From the NCBI RefSeq assembly GCF_005938655.1, contig NZ_VCQT01000044.1:248001-312000 (forward strand): DNA of 64,000 nt, written 5' to 3'. Both the position numbers and the translations under genes were made by a program. The notes under the pieces are model-generated. The model saw only the letters and a program-made list of their open reading frames with translations, ran no database searches and had not been told where the DNA came from. The stretch is from Alloalcanivorax gelatiniphagus. Lineage in GTDB: Bacteria > Pseudomonadota > Gammaproteobacteria > Pseudomonadales > Alcanivoracaceae. Below are positions 36,486-46,100 of the stretch, piece after piece; position 1 is the first letter of the stretch, and the number at the start of each line of letters is the position of its first letter.

Positions 36486-37328
36486 ATGGCGATCAACATT
36501 CTGCCCACGCGCCGTAATCTGCGTTTTCACCTGAACGCCGAAAAGGCCCTGTCCTGGCATCGGGACGGGCGCAACGTGAGCCAGTTCCTGAATACTCTGA
36601 GCCTGTTCTTTCCGGTGGGCGAACGCTTCTTCATCGATAGCGTGCGTCACTATCGCCAAGTCGTCCAGGACCCGGACCTGAAAGCGGCGGTGACCGCGTT
36701 CATCGGTCAGGAGGCGATGCACGGCCGCGAGCACGAAGAGTACAACGAATTCGTGAACCAGGCCGGGGTGCCGGTGGCCGCCCAGGAAAAACTGGTGGCG
36801 GCGCTGCTGTCGGCGATCCAGAAGACCACGCCGAAGGCCTTCCAGCTGTCCGGCACCGTGGCCCTGGAGCACCTTACCGCGATTCTCGCCGACGGCCTGC
36901 TCAGCCTGCCGGAGATCCTGGAAGGCGCCGATGAAGACTACAAGGCGATCTGGAACTGGCACGCCCTGGAGGAAACCGAGCACAAGGCGGTGGCCTTCGA
37001 CGTGTACCAGCTGGCGGTGGGCAAGGATGACCAGGCCTCCGCCTACGCCCTGCGCTGCTTCGCCCTGGTGCTGTCCACCAGCGTGTTCTTCGCCCTGTTC
37101 CTGCCGTTCTACCTGCACAACGTGCGGGTCAGCGGCGGCCTGTTCGACCGCCAGGGCTGGCGCGCGGTGTGGCGCCACAGCCTGGGCCGCCGGGGGATCT
37201 TCCGCTATACCGCCAAGGCCTGGCTGGACTGGTTCAAGCCGGGTTTCCACCCCTGGGACCACGACAACCGGGAATACCTGGAGCAATTCGAAGCGCTGCT
37301 GGGCGACGCCCTCAAGAAGGCGGCCTGA
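36486..37328 (+). CDS. Metal-dependent hydrolase, PF10118-like di-iron protein
   Basis: A 280-residue protein of the 'predicted metal-dependent hydrolase' family. Likely metal ligands are in two helices: GQEAMHGREHEEYN and ALEETEHKAVAFDVY, giving E-x2-H and E-x3-H pairs like ferritin-type di-iron carboxylate proteins. A hydrophobic segment (ALVLSTSVFFALFLPFYLHN) suggests membrane contact. The substrate is unknown. The start at 36486 (MAINILPTRRNLRFHL) follows AGAGG. A strong terminator lies 49 bases after the stop. Confidence 0.85.
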   Translation: MAINILPTRRNLRFHLNAEKALSWHRDGRNVSQFLNTLSLFFPVGERFFIDSVRHYRQVVQDPDLKAAVTAFIGQEAMHGREHEEYNEFVNQAGVPVAAQEKLVAALLSAIQKTTPKAFQLSGTVALEHLTAILADGLLSLPEILEGADEDYKAIWNWHALEETEHKAVAFDVYQLAVGKDDQASAYALRCFALVLSTSVFFALFLPFYLHNVRVSGGLFDRQGWRAVWRHSLGRRGIFRYTAKAWLDWFKPGFHPWDHDNREYLEQFEALLGDALKKAA

Positions 37329-37376
37329 GCCCCTTCTTATTCCCCCGGAGATCGCCCCCGGGCGATCCCACCTTCT

Positions 37377-37405
37377 GGCCGGCAACCCCTTGCCGGCCTT
37401 TTTTT
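37377..37405 (+). terminator. Rho-independent terminator
   Basis: GGCCGGCAA and TTGCCGGCC form a perfect 9-base stem with a CCCC loop, followed by seven T residues. It ends the di-iron hydrolase transcript. A second small hairpin (GATCGCCC with GGGCGATC) lies just upstream at about 37350-37367. Confidence 0.92.
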
Positions 37406-37468
37406 ATGGTGCACCGTGGCGTCGATGCGGGATGTCTTTAGCCCGGACGCGGATCCCCGAGGATTGCC

Positions 37469-37549
37469 GTAGGAGCGACTTTGTAGGAGCGACTTCAGTC
37501 GCGATCCCCCCCCGGGTGCCATCGTCATCGCGACTAAAGTCGCTCCTAC
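37469..37549. repeat. REP-like palindrome pair plus a partial copy (AT variant)
   Basis: A truncated unit (37469-37481) precedes a full forward unit (37483-37505) and an inverted unit (37527-37549). The core is GCGACTTCAGTCGC: relative to the other variant, G to A on one side is matched by C to T on the other, preserving the stem. It lies between the convergent di-iron hydrolase and MscS-type genes, a 312-base gap that also holds two terminators. Confidence 0.9.
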
Positions 37550-37591
37550 CGCGTTTCAGGGAGGGCGTCGCGCCCTGAGCCCACCGCCATG

Positions 37592-37617
37592 AAAAAGGCC
37601 CCGCGAGCGGGGCCTTT
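37592..37617 (-). terminator. Rho-independent terminator of the MscS-type gene
   Basis: AAAGGCCCCGC and GCGGGGCCTTT (37594-37604, 37607-37617) pair as a strong stem. On the minus strand it is followed by TTC after the A/T base pairs, giving a run of five T residues. It lies 24 bases after the stop at 37641. Confidence 0.88.
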
Positions 37618-37640
37618 GAGGTTGGTGGCAGGCGCCGGCA

Positions 37641-39980
37641 TCAGCCGGCGGGGTCGTTGCCCTTGCCGTCCTGGGTGTCCACCACCCGTTCGTCGTTGAG
37701 CACCTTGATGTAGGCCGGCGGTGCCTTGCCGTCCTTGTCCTCGCCGAAGTACAGCGTGGTGTGCGGGAACGGAATCTCGATGCCGGCCTGGTCGAAGTAC
37801 TTCTTGACCAGACGGTTGTAGGCGCGGCCCACCGCCCACTGCATACCGGGGGAAGCCTTGATCACCACCCGGATGTTCACCGAGCTGTCCGCCAGGGCGG
37901 TCACCCCGGCCACCGTCATCGGCGCCAGGATGTTGTCCTTCATCGGACCTTCCTTGAGCTCCTCGAAGGCGGCTTCCAGCTGGGTGATGGCATCGTCGAT
38001 GCTCTCGCGGTAGGCAATGCCGTACTCGCCCACGTGGTTGCCGTATTCGCGGGTGTAGTTGGACACCGCGCCCACCGAGGAGAACGGCACGATATGGTAG
38101 GTGCCGGACAGATCGCGCAGGGCCACGGAGCGGATACCGACCCGCTCCACGGTGCCGGAGTTGCCGCCGGCGCTGACGAAATCGCCGGTGTTGATGGCGT
38201 TTTCCAGCTGGATGAACACCCCGGTGATCACGTCCTGCACCAGTTTCTGGGCACCGAAACCGATGGCCAGGCCCAGCACCCCGGCGCCGGCGATCAGCGG
38301 CGCGATGTCGATGCCGATCTCGGACAGTACGATCATCACGGTCATGATGATCAGCGCGATGGCCAGGGCGGTGTGGAACAGCCCCAGCAGGGTTTCGGAG
38401 CGGGCCGCGGCGGCCGGATCGGCACCCTCGCGGGGGCTGAATTTGTGCTCCAGCAGGCTCGCCAGGCCGATCCAGACAGCGGCGGCCACCAGCAGAATCA
38501 GCAGGATGTCGAGGATCGCGCCGACCATGGCCACGCCGGCCTCGGTGGCGTACCAGGCGGCCAGGTCATAGACCTCCCAGGCATCCAGGGTCAGCACCAC
38601 CACCAGAATCAGGATCAGCGCGCGCACCACCTTGAGGCCGGTGGGTACGTAAGTGTTCACTCGCGCCTGCAGGCGGGGCATCGATTGGTTGAACCGCTCG
38701 GAGAAACGGATTTCCTTGCCGATCAGCTGGGTCAGTATCACCGAGATCAGCATGCCCGCGCCGGCGTAGACCAGGGTCAGCAGGGTGGCCGAGGCCACGA
38801 ACGGCAGCGCCGTATCCGGGTTGATCACGGTAACCGCGAACACCAGGAACGCATAGCCCAGGGCCAGTACGTGCCACAACCGTCCGAGCAGCCGCAGCAG
38901 CACCCGGCCGGGGCCGGTGGTCCGTTCGGCGCGCTCAAACAGACGGTCGCGCAGCACCTTGCGCTTCTTGAGGATCACGATCACCGCGTAGATCAGGGCC
39001 AGCAGCATGATGATGGTGCCCACGGCGGAGCCCAGCGACGGCGACAGGTTGAAGTTCAGTACCGGCACCAGCACCAGCATGCCGTAGCCGATAAAGCCGG
39101 CCAGATTGGCCAGGAAGCGGTTGCAGTAAGAGGCCTGGTCGGCGCTCACCGGCACCAGCCGCAGGCCCTCGTAGCCGGACGAGAACAACATGCGCAGGCC
39201 GGCCTTGAACAGTTCCACCACCAGGAAGGCATTGAGGAACAGGGCCAGGCGGGTGGCGTCGGCGTCCACGTTGTTGACCAGCGCCGAGGACACCGCGCCG
39301 CCGGCCAGATAGGCCAGCGCCACCACCACCACGTCGACGAAGGCGGCCACCGCCACCGCCACGATGGTGCGCAGCATGGCGAACTTCTCCGAGCCGCGCA
39401 CGGCCCAGCCGCTCAGGCCCCGAAATGACGGTTTGGCGATGGCGCGCAGAATAAAGAACACCACGAAGGTGGCGATCACCAGAATGGCCACATTGATCGC
39501 CGCGGCGCCCAGGGCCTGGCTGTCCACGCTGGCCATGCCACCGGTGTCCGCCTCGGCGGCATCGACGCCGAAAATACCGCCCAGGGCCACGCCCAGGGCG
39601 GTGAACTGGTCCCCCACATTGGCCAGCATATGGCCGGTGGTGGTGGCCATGCGGCGGGCGAAGGACACTTCCTCGGGCCGCTGACCGCTGGGCGATTGCT
39701 CGGCGATCCGTTCCGGCGGCGCGGCGCCTTCCACCGGCGCCTTGTCGGCGCTGGCGTCCGGCGCCGGCGCGTCCGCCGTTCGCGCCGCTTGCAGGGTGCG
39801 CAATTCCTCGATGAGGGCGTTCCGCGAACTCTCGTTCTCGAGCAGGTCCGCCATGGTGCCGTAGGCGGGCTGGTCAGCGGCGCCGGCTTTCTCCTGGGCC
39901 AGGGCCGGTGGCACCACCAGCAGCATCAGCAAGGTCAGCAGACCGGCCAGGCCGGAATACGCAAAACGTTTTGCAGGCAC
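37641..39980 (-). CDS. Large MscS-family mechanosensitive channel (YbiO/MscK-like)
   Basis: A 779-residue inner-membrane channel that releases solutes on hypo-osmotic shock. A signal peptide (GLLTLLMLLVVPPALAQ) precedes a periplasmic part of about 120 residues. Around ten helices follow, and then the MscS core. The pore helix is Gly/Ala-rich (IAGAGVLGLAIGFGAQKLVQ) near residues 555-580. Next come the beta domain (AINTGDFV, SGTVERVGIRSVALRD) and the C-terminal vestibule. The start is GTG at 39980 with GGAGG upstream. Size and layout resemble E. coli YbiO more than small MscS. Confidence 0.92.
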   Translation of the reverse strand: MPAKRFAYSGLAGLLTLLMLLVVPPALAQEKAGAADQPAYGTMADLLENESSRNALIEELRTLQAARTADAPAPDASADKAPVEGAAPPERIAEQSPSGQRPEEVSFARRMATTTGHMLANVGDQFTALGVALGGIFGVDAAEADTGGMASVDSQALGAAAINVAILVIATFVVFFILRAIAKPSFRGLSGWAVRGSEKFAMLRTIVAVAVAAFVDVVVVALAYLAGGAVSSALVNNVDADATRLALFLNAFLVVELFKAGLRMLFSSGYEGLRLVPVSADQASYCNRFLANLAGFIGYGMLVLVPVLNFNLSPSLGSAVGTIIMLLALIYAVIVILKKRKVLRDRLFERAERTTGPGRVLLRLLGRLWHVLALGYAFLVFAVTVINPDTALPFVASATLLTLVYAGAGMLISVILTQLIGKEIRFSERFNQSMPRLQARVNTYVPTGLKVVRALILILVVVLTLDAWEVYDLAAWYATEAGVAMVGAILDILLILLVAAAVWIGLASLLEHKFSPREGADPAAAARSETLLGLFHTALAIALIIMTVMIVLSEIGIDIAPLIAGAGVLGLAIGFGAQKLVQDVITGVFIQLENAINTGDFVSAGGNSGTVERVGIRSVALRDLSGTYHIVPFSSVGAVSNYTREYGNHVGEYGIAYRESIDDAITQLEAAFEELKEGPMKDNILAPMTVAGVTALADSSVNIRVVIKASPGMQWAVGRAYNRLVKKYFDQAGIEIPFPHTTLYFGEDKDGKAPPAYIKVLNDERVVDTQDGKGNDPAG

Positions 39981-40280
39981 TCTACCCTCCTTTTTTTACG
40001 GTCATCGCGCCACCCCGACGCGGTTATCCGCCGCACCCTAAGCAGGGCCACGAGATTAACGGGTGAAGGCCACGGCAACGCCATGGCCATCCGCCCGTCG
40101 CCGGCGGCCCCTACACGAGAACATACCGGCGCCGGCGGCGCTTCCGGCAAGACGTAAAAAGCCGCAAAATTGACAGTGACCAATGGCTTCTTCATGGACC
40201 GCCCCGGGCGCCGGGGCGAATGGTGGTTCGGCGGCCAGCGCGCACAATGACGGCTCGGCGAATCTGGAGGGGGTTTTTCA
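39981..40280. other. Intergenic region, divergent promoters expected
   Basis: This 300-base gap separates the MscS-type gene (minus) from the hydrolase-SDR fusion (plus). It must hold both promoters. A TTGACA at about 40170-40175 could be a -35 element for the plus-strand gene, but no convincing -10 follows at the right distance. I saw no repeat, dyad or small gene here. Confidence 0.5.
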
Positions 40281-42032
40281 ATGGACCAGTGGCAACACCG
40301 CACGGTAATACGCGACGGCATCAACCTGGCCACGCGGCGTCGTGGCGACCCGGGGCGGCCGGCGGTGCTGTGCGTGCACGGTTATCCGGATAACGGTGAG
40401 GTCTGGGATGCCCTGGCCGACGCCCTGGGCGACCGCTTTCAGGTGATCACCTACGATGTGCGTGGCGCCGGCGCCTCCTCGGCCCCCGCCCCGGTGGCCG
40501 CCTACCGGCTGGCGGAACTGCGCGACGACCTGTTCGCGGTGATCGATGCCCTGAGCCCGGACCGGCCGGTGCATCTGGTGGCCCATGACTGGGGCTCGAT
40601 CCAGAGCTGGGAACCGGTCACCGAGCCCGGCGCGGAGCGGCGCATCGCCTCCTTCACCACGCTGTCCGGGCCCTGCCTGGACCATGTGGGCCAATCCCTG
40701 CGCCGGCGCGGCGCCGGTGACATGATGGCCAGCCTGCGGCAGCTGGCGAAAAGCTGGTACATCGGCGCCTTCCACCTGCCCGCCCTGGCGCCGCTGGCCT
40801 GGAAACTGGGCCTGGCGGACGCCTGGCCCGGCATACTGCGCCGCACCGAGGGTCTGGAGGCGGCGGCCAGCCCCACGCAAAGCCAGGACGGAGCCCGGGG
40901 AGTGGCGCTGTATCGCGCCAATATGCTGCCTTGCCTGCTGCATCCCCGCGAGCGCCGCACCACCATCCCGGTGCAGTTGATCGTGGCCACCCGGGACCGC
41001 TACGTGGCCCCGGGGCTGCTGGACGGCCTGTCGGACTGGACCGGCCCGCTGTGGCGCCGGGAAATGAACACCGGCCACTGGGGGCCCCTGCTCGGCCATG
41101 CGGCGGTGACCGCCGACTACCTGGGCGAGTTCATCGACCATATCGAAGGCGCCCCGGAGAGCGCGCGGCTGGCCCGTGCCCGGGTGCGCCCCAACGCCGG
41201 CCCGGACGCCGGCAAGCTGGTGGTGATCACCGGCGCCGGCTCCGGCATTGGCCGGGAGACCGCTCTGGCGTTCGGCGGGCGCGGCGCCACCGTGCTGTGC
41301 ACCGACATCGACCCGGATTCCGCGGCGGCCACCGCCGAGGCGGTGCGCGCCGCCGGTGGCGAGGCCCTGAGCCGCAAGACCGACGTGGCCAACGCCCGCT
41401 CCATGGAGGCCCTGGCCCGCTACGTGGAAAGGGAACTGGGCGCCCCGGACGTGGTGGTCAACAACGCCGGCATCGGCCTGGCCGGGCCGCTGCTGGACAC
41501 CAGCGTGCAGGACTGGAAGCAGGTGCTGGACGTGAACCTGTGGGGCGTGATCCACGGCTGCCGGCTGTTCGGCCGGCAGATGATCGATCAGGTCAAGGCC
41601 GGGCACATCGTCAATGTGTCCTCCGCTTCGGCTTATTTGCCGTCCCGGGCCCTGCCCGCCTACGCCACCAGCAAATCGGCGGTGCTGATGCTCACCGAGT
41701 GCCTGCGCGCGGAACTGGCGGACCGGGGCATCGGCGTCTCGGCGATCTGCCCCGGCTTGATCGATACACCGATCACCGGCCGGGCCCGCTTCGTGGGCGT
41801 CGACGAGGAAGAACAGGGCCGCCGCCGGCAGGCGGCGCAACGGCTCTATCATCGCCGTGGCTTCACCCCGGACCGGGTGGCCCGGGCCATTGTCGACGCG
41901 GTGCGCGACAACCGGGCGGAAGTGCCGGTGAGCATGGAGGCCAGCGGCATGCGCTGGCTGGGCCGGCTGGCACCGCCGCTGGCCCGGCGCCTGGCGCGGG
42001 TGGACGTGGAACGGCTCGGCGCCAACCGCTGA
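40281..42032 (+). CDS. Epoxide hydrolase-like / short-chain dehydrogenase fusion (EphD-like)
   Basis: A 583-residue two-domain protein. Residues 1 to about 295 are an alpha/beta hydrolase: HGYPDNG oxyanion loop at 33-39 and the nucleophile Asp103 in LVAHDWGS, the pattern of epoxide hydrolases and haloalkane dehalogenases. From about residue 310 comes an SDR oxidoreductase with TGAGSGIG, VVNNAGIGLAG and the catalytic S-Y-K (VSSASAYLPS, YATSK). The domain order is that of mycobacterial EphD. A possible role is opening an epoxide and oxidising the resulting diol or another lipid alcohol; this is inference. A MerR gene follows by 64 bases. Confidence 0.9.
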   Translation: MDQWQHRTVIRDGINLATRRRGDPGRPAVLCVHGYPDNGEVWDALADALGDRFQVITYDVRGAGASSAPAPVAAYRLAELRDDLFAVIDALSPDRPVHLVAHDWGSIQSWEPVTEPGAERRIASFTTLSGPCLDHVGQSLRRRGAGDMMASLRQLAKSWYIGAFHLPALAPLAWKLGLADAWPGILRRTEGLEAAASPTQSQDGARGVALYRANMLPCLLHPRERRTTIPVQLIVATRDRYVAPGLLDGLSDWTGPLWRREMNTGHWGPLLGHAAVTADYLGEFIDHIEGAPESARLARARVRPNAGPDAGKLVVITGAGSGIGRETALAFGGRGATVLCTDIDPDSAAATAEAVRAAGGEALSRKTDVANARSMEALARYVERELGAPDVVVNNAGIGLAGPLLDTSVQDWKQVLDVNLWGVIHGCRLFGRQMIDQVKAGHIVNVSSASAYLPSRALPAYATSKSAVLMLTECLRAELADRGIGVSAICPGLIDTPITGRARFVGVDEEEQGRRRQAAQRLYHRRGFTPDRVARAIVDAVRDNRAEVPVSMEASGMRWLGRLAPPLARRLARVDVERLGANR

Positions 42033-42096
42033 ACCGCCTGCCCGGACAACACCGCCGTGCATGGCGTGTGAAGACGAACCGGACTATGATTTCGCC

Positions 42097-42942
42097 ATGA
42101 CTGCTTCCCGCAAATCCCCGGCGGCGCTGCTGCGCCGCCTGACCCAGAACGCTCCCGACGCCCCCGCGCTGGACCAGGCCCTGCGGGCGCGCCAGGAGTT
42201 CACCATCGACAAGCTGGCCCGCGAGGCCGGCTCCACGGTGCGCAACGTGCGTGCCTACCAGGATCGCGGCCTGCTGCCGCCGCCGGAGAAACGCGGCCGC
42301 ACCGGCATCTATACCGACGTGCACCTGGCGCGGCTGAAGATCATCGGCGCCCTGCTGGAGCGCGGTTACACCCTCAACAATATCCGCGATCTGTTGAGCG
42401 CCTGGGAACAGGGCCGCGACCTGAACGACATTCTCGGCCTGGAGGTGGCGGTGACCTCCTGGCAGAACCCCAGCGTACCGTCCTACCTGGATTACCAGGA
42501 TCTGATCGACGACTTCGGCGAGGACATCACCCCGGAAGTGATGACCAAGGCGGTGACCCTGGGCTACATCATCCCCGAGGGCACCCGCCTGCGGGTGCCC
42601 TACCCGCGCATCTACAACGCCGGCAAGGAGCTGGTGGAAAACGGCGTGCCCCTGGACGCGGTGCTCACCCATGTGCGGCTGGTGCGCGGCGAGGTGGACA
42701 AGCTGGCCGAGCGCTTTATCGACATGATCGTCGAGCACCTGGTGGACGAGAAATACGGTCCCAACAGCCTGCCCGAGGGCGACGACGTGGCGCGCCTGGC
42801 GGAGTTCATCACCCGCATCCGGCCGCTGGCCGAGGCGGTGGTCAACGACGAGCTGGGCCGGGTGCTGGAAAAGAGCATCAACAAGGTGCTGGTGGACCGG
42901 CTCGAAAACGTGCTCGATCACCTGGAACGCAAGCAGCCCTGA
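42097..42942 (+). CDS. MerR family transcriptional regulator
   Basis: A 281-residue regulator. The N-terminal winged helix is FTIDKLAREAGSTVRNVRAY followed by QDRGLLPPPEKRGRTGIYTD and the usual HLARLKIIGALLERGYTL. The C-terminal 160 residues form a long helical effector domain without the cysteine pattern of metal sensors, so a small organic ligand is more likely. ATG at 42097 is chosen; an in-frame ATG at 42061 would add 12 residues. It probably regulates the adjacent hydrolase-SDR fusion gene, but this is inferred only from position. Confidence 0.88.
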   Translation: MTASRKSPAALLRRLTQNAPDAPALDQALRARQEFTIDKLAREAGSTVRNVRAYQDRGLLPPPEKRGRTGIYTDVHLARLKIIGALLERGYTLNNIRDLLSAWEQGRDLNDILGLEVAVTSWQNPSVPSYLDYQDLIDDFGEDITPEVMTKAVTLGYIIPEGTRLRVPYPRIYNAGKELVENGVPLDAVLTHVRLVRGEVDKLAERFIDMIVEHLVDEKYGPNSLPEGDDVARLAEFITRIRPLAEAVVNDELGRVLEKSINKVLVDRLENVLDHLERKQP

Positions 42943-42969
42943 TTCCGAAATCCCTGGTCGGAAATTGTG

Positions 42970-43034
42970 GTAGGAGCGACTTTAGTCGCGATGAAGCTGG
43001 CAGCGCCGGTGATCGCGACTGAAGTCGCTCCTAC
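42970..43034. repeat. REP-like palindrome pair (AT variant)
   Basis: Forward unit 42970-42992 (core GCGACTTTAGTCGC) and inverted unit 43012-43034 flank a 19-base spacer. This is the only REP cluster here lying between two co-directional genes (the MerR gene and the acylase gene). Confidence 0.9.
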
Positions 43035-43190
43035 AAGGATTGCGACCTCTCCCCCCCTTCCCTCACCCCCGGTATTACAGCGGGTAGCGTTTCGCTGGAG
43101 TTTTGTAGCCGCGTCTCCCCCTGTTCGTACGTTCGTGCAAATCTGAATGCCCCCGAATCCTCCTTCCAAAACAACAAATCCGGAGGCGTT

Positions 43191-46100
43191 ATGAATTTCA
43201 CCAAGGTGCTTGTCAGTCTTTTTCTAGTGGGCGCGCTTACCGCCTGTGGCGGCGGTGGTGGCGGCGGCGGCTCGGAACCGGGCAACCAACCCACCCCCCA
43301 GGAACCGGAACAGCCGCAAGAACCCCAGGAACCCACCCCGCCGGAAGATCGGCCGGCGACGGTGACCGCGCCCTACGCGGACTACGGCCGGGTGCTCAAT
43401 ATCCTGCCACCGGGCCAGGACGACAACGGCGGCCTCAGCAATCTGGCCGCCGATGTGCCGGGCCTGTCGGATCTGATCAGCGGCGTGCTCGATGATCTGG
43501 TGGCGGAAACCGGCCTGGTGCCGGCGGTCAGCAAGGAGCCGCACTTCGACGATCAACTGGGGCTCTACGACGCCCTGGTGCGCAGCCCGGAGGGGCTCAC
43601 CGACAACGATCTGAGCAGCTATTTCAAGGACGCGCCCCTGCTGGCCCCGGACGCCGGCGGCTGGGAAAGCGAACTCACCGTGGAAGGCCACGGGCGCACC
43701 GTCACCATCAAGCGCGACCAGTTTGGCGTGCCGCATATCTTCGGTGAGCGGCGGGCCGACGCCCTGTTCGGCGTGGGCTATGTGACCGCCGCCGACCGGC
43801 TGTTTCTGCTCGACGTGCTGCGCCGGGCCGGGCGCGGCGAGCTGTCCCGCTTCCTGGGCCCGGCGGACTTCTCGTTCGACCGGGACATCGCCCTGGACGC
43901 CCCCTACCGGGAAGAGGACCGCACCCAGCAGATCGCCAACACCGTGGCCCGCTTCGGCGACGACGGCGCGCTGATCTATCAGGACGCCACCGACTTCGTG
44001 AACGGCCTCAACACCTATGTCACCAAGGTCCAGAGCGGGCTGCTGGAAGCGCCCATCGAATACCTGGGCCTGGGCGTGCAACTGGAACCCTTCGTGATCG
44101 AGGACGTGGTGGCCATCGCCACCCTGATCCAGGGGATCTTCGCCGGTGGCGGCGGCAACGAGCAGGCCAATGTGCTGTTGCTGCAGGCACTGCGGGAAGA
44201 GACCGGCTCCGACCAGGCGGCCTGCGACCTGTGGCGCGACCTGCGCCACGCCACCGACGCGGATTCCACGGTCACCACCGAGCGCTCGTTCGCCACTCAG
44301 TCGCCGCCGTCCATCGACCAGGCGCTGTGCCCGCTGTCCGGCGAACTGGCCGGCCGCTTCCCCGGCGCCGTGCTGTTCGACGCCGGCAGCTACCAGGACT
44401 ACCAGCCGCTGACCACCGAACCCTGCGGCCGGCCCGGCCAGGCCCAGTGCCCCACCGCCACCGGCAACCTGCCGGCGCTGCCCGGCACCGGCGTGGTCGG
44501 TGGCCTGCTGGAATCGGTGGGCGAACTGCTCGGCGGCCTGCTGTCGCTGTCGTCCCTGGACGACGGCGAACTGGCGGCGCGCTGGGCGCGGGTGCGCATC
44601 GAAACGGACAAGCTGTTCCGCCATGTCCCCGAGGCCACCCCGGTGCCCGGCGCGCTCAGCGACGAGCAGCGGCTGGCGATCCGCCAGCGGGTGACCCGGC
44701 TGGCCACCGGCATCGCCGGCCTGCGCGACGGCTTCCCCAACGCCATTTCCAACGCCCTGCTGCTGACCGGCGAACACAGCGCCAGTGGCCGGCCGCTGGC
44801 GGTGTTCGGCCCGCAAACCAGCTATTTCGTGCCCCAGCTGCTGCTGGAAATGGCGGTGCACGGCGGCGACATCAACACCCGCGGCATGACCTTCACCGGC
44901 CTGCCCTATGTGGTGATCGGCCGGGGCCCGGACTTCGCCTGGAGCGCCACCTCCGGCAGCTCCGATCTGACCGATGTGCGGGTGGTGTCCCGCTGTCAGC
45001 CCGCCGAGGCGCCCGCCCATGGGGAAGGGGGCTACCGGGTCGGCGGCCAGTGCCTGCCCTTTGATGTGATCGAGGAAGACTGGCCGGCGCGCTGGAACCT
45101 GGCGGTGCCCACCGACGACCCGGCCCGCATCGGCCAGAATTTCGCCGTGCACCGCCGGGTGATCCGCACCGCCGAGTACGGCCCGGTGATCGGCTTCGCC
45201 ACCGTGGCCGGCCAGCCGGTGGCGCTGACCCGCCAGCGCAGCACCTACTTCGCGGAACTGGATACCGCCCTGCCGTTCATGCTCGCCACCCGTAATGACG
45301 TGCACGATGTGCGCAGTTTCCAGCAGGTGTTCAACCTGACCACCGGCAGTTTCAACTGGTTCTATATCGACGACCGGGACATCGCCTTCTTCCATTCCGG
45401 GCTGTACCCGAAACGGGCCCCCGGCGTGCACCCGGAGCTGCCCAGCTGGGGCAACGGCCAATTCGACTGGACCGGCTTTCTGCCCCAGGAGGCCCATCCC
45501 CACGAGGCCAACCCGGCACGGGGCTTCCTGGCCAGCTGGAACAACCGGCCGGCCCGGGACTGGTGGGCCGCCGACGCCAACGCCAGCTATGGCCCCACCC
45601 ACCGCAACGACATGCTGGAGGTGCGCCTGCGCGGGCTGGCGGACCAGGGCGGTGTAACCCTGGCCAACCTGGTGGAAGCCATGGGCGACGCGGCGGTGGT
45701 GGACCTGCGCGGCCAGGAGGTGCTGCCCCTGGCGCTGGCCCTGCTGGCGGACGGCGAGCCGACGCAGGACCAGGCGCAAGTGCTGACCCTGATGGGCGAC
45801 TGGGTGGCCAACGGCGCCTTCCGCCGGGACCGGGACGGCGATGGCGCCTATGACGAGGAAGCGGCGGTGGCGCTGATGGACGCCTGGTATCCGCGCATGA
45901 TCGACGCCCTGCTGCCCCAGCTCACCGCCATGGAAGACGTGGGCGGCCGCGACCTGTCCCTGATGGAACGGGACAACAAGCCCGGGGACATGGGCTCCGC
46001 CTATCAGAAAGGCTATTACGGCTACCTGGAACGGGTGCTGAAACAGGCCCTGGGCACCGCCAAGGCCCCCTACCGGGCCCTGCGCTGCGCCGGCAGCGAC

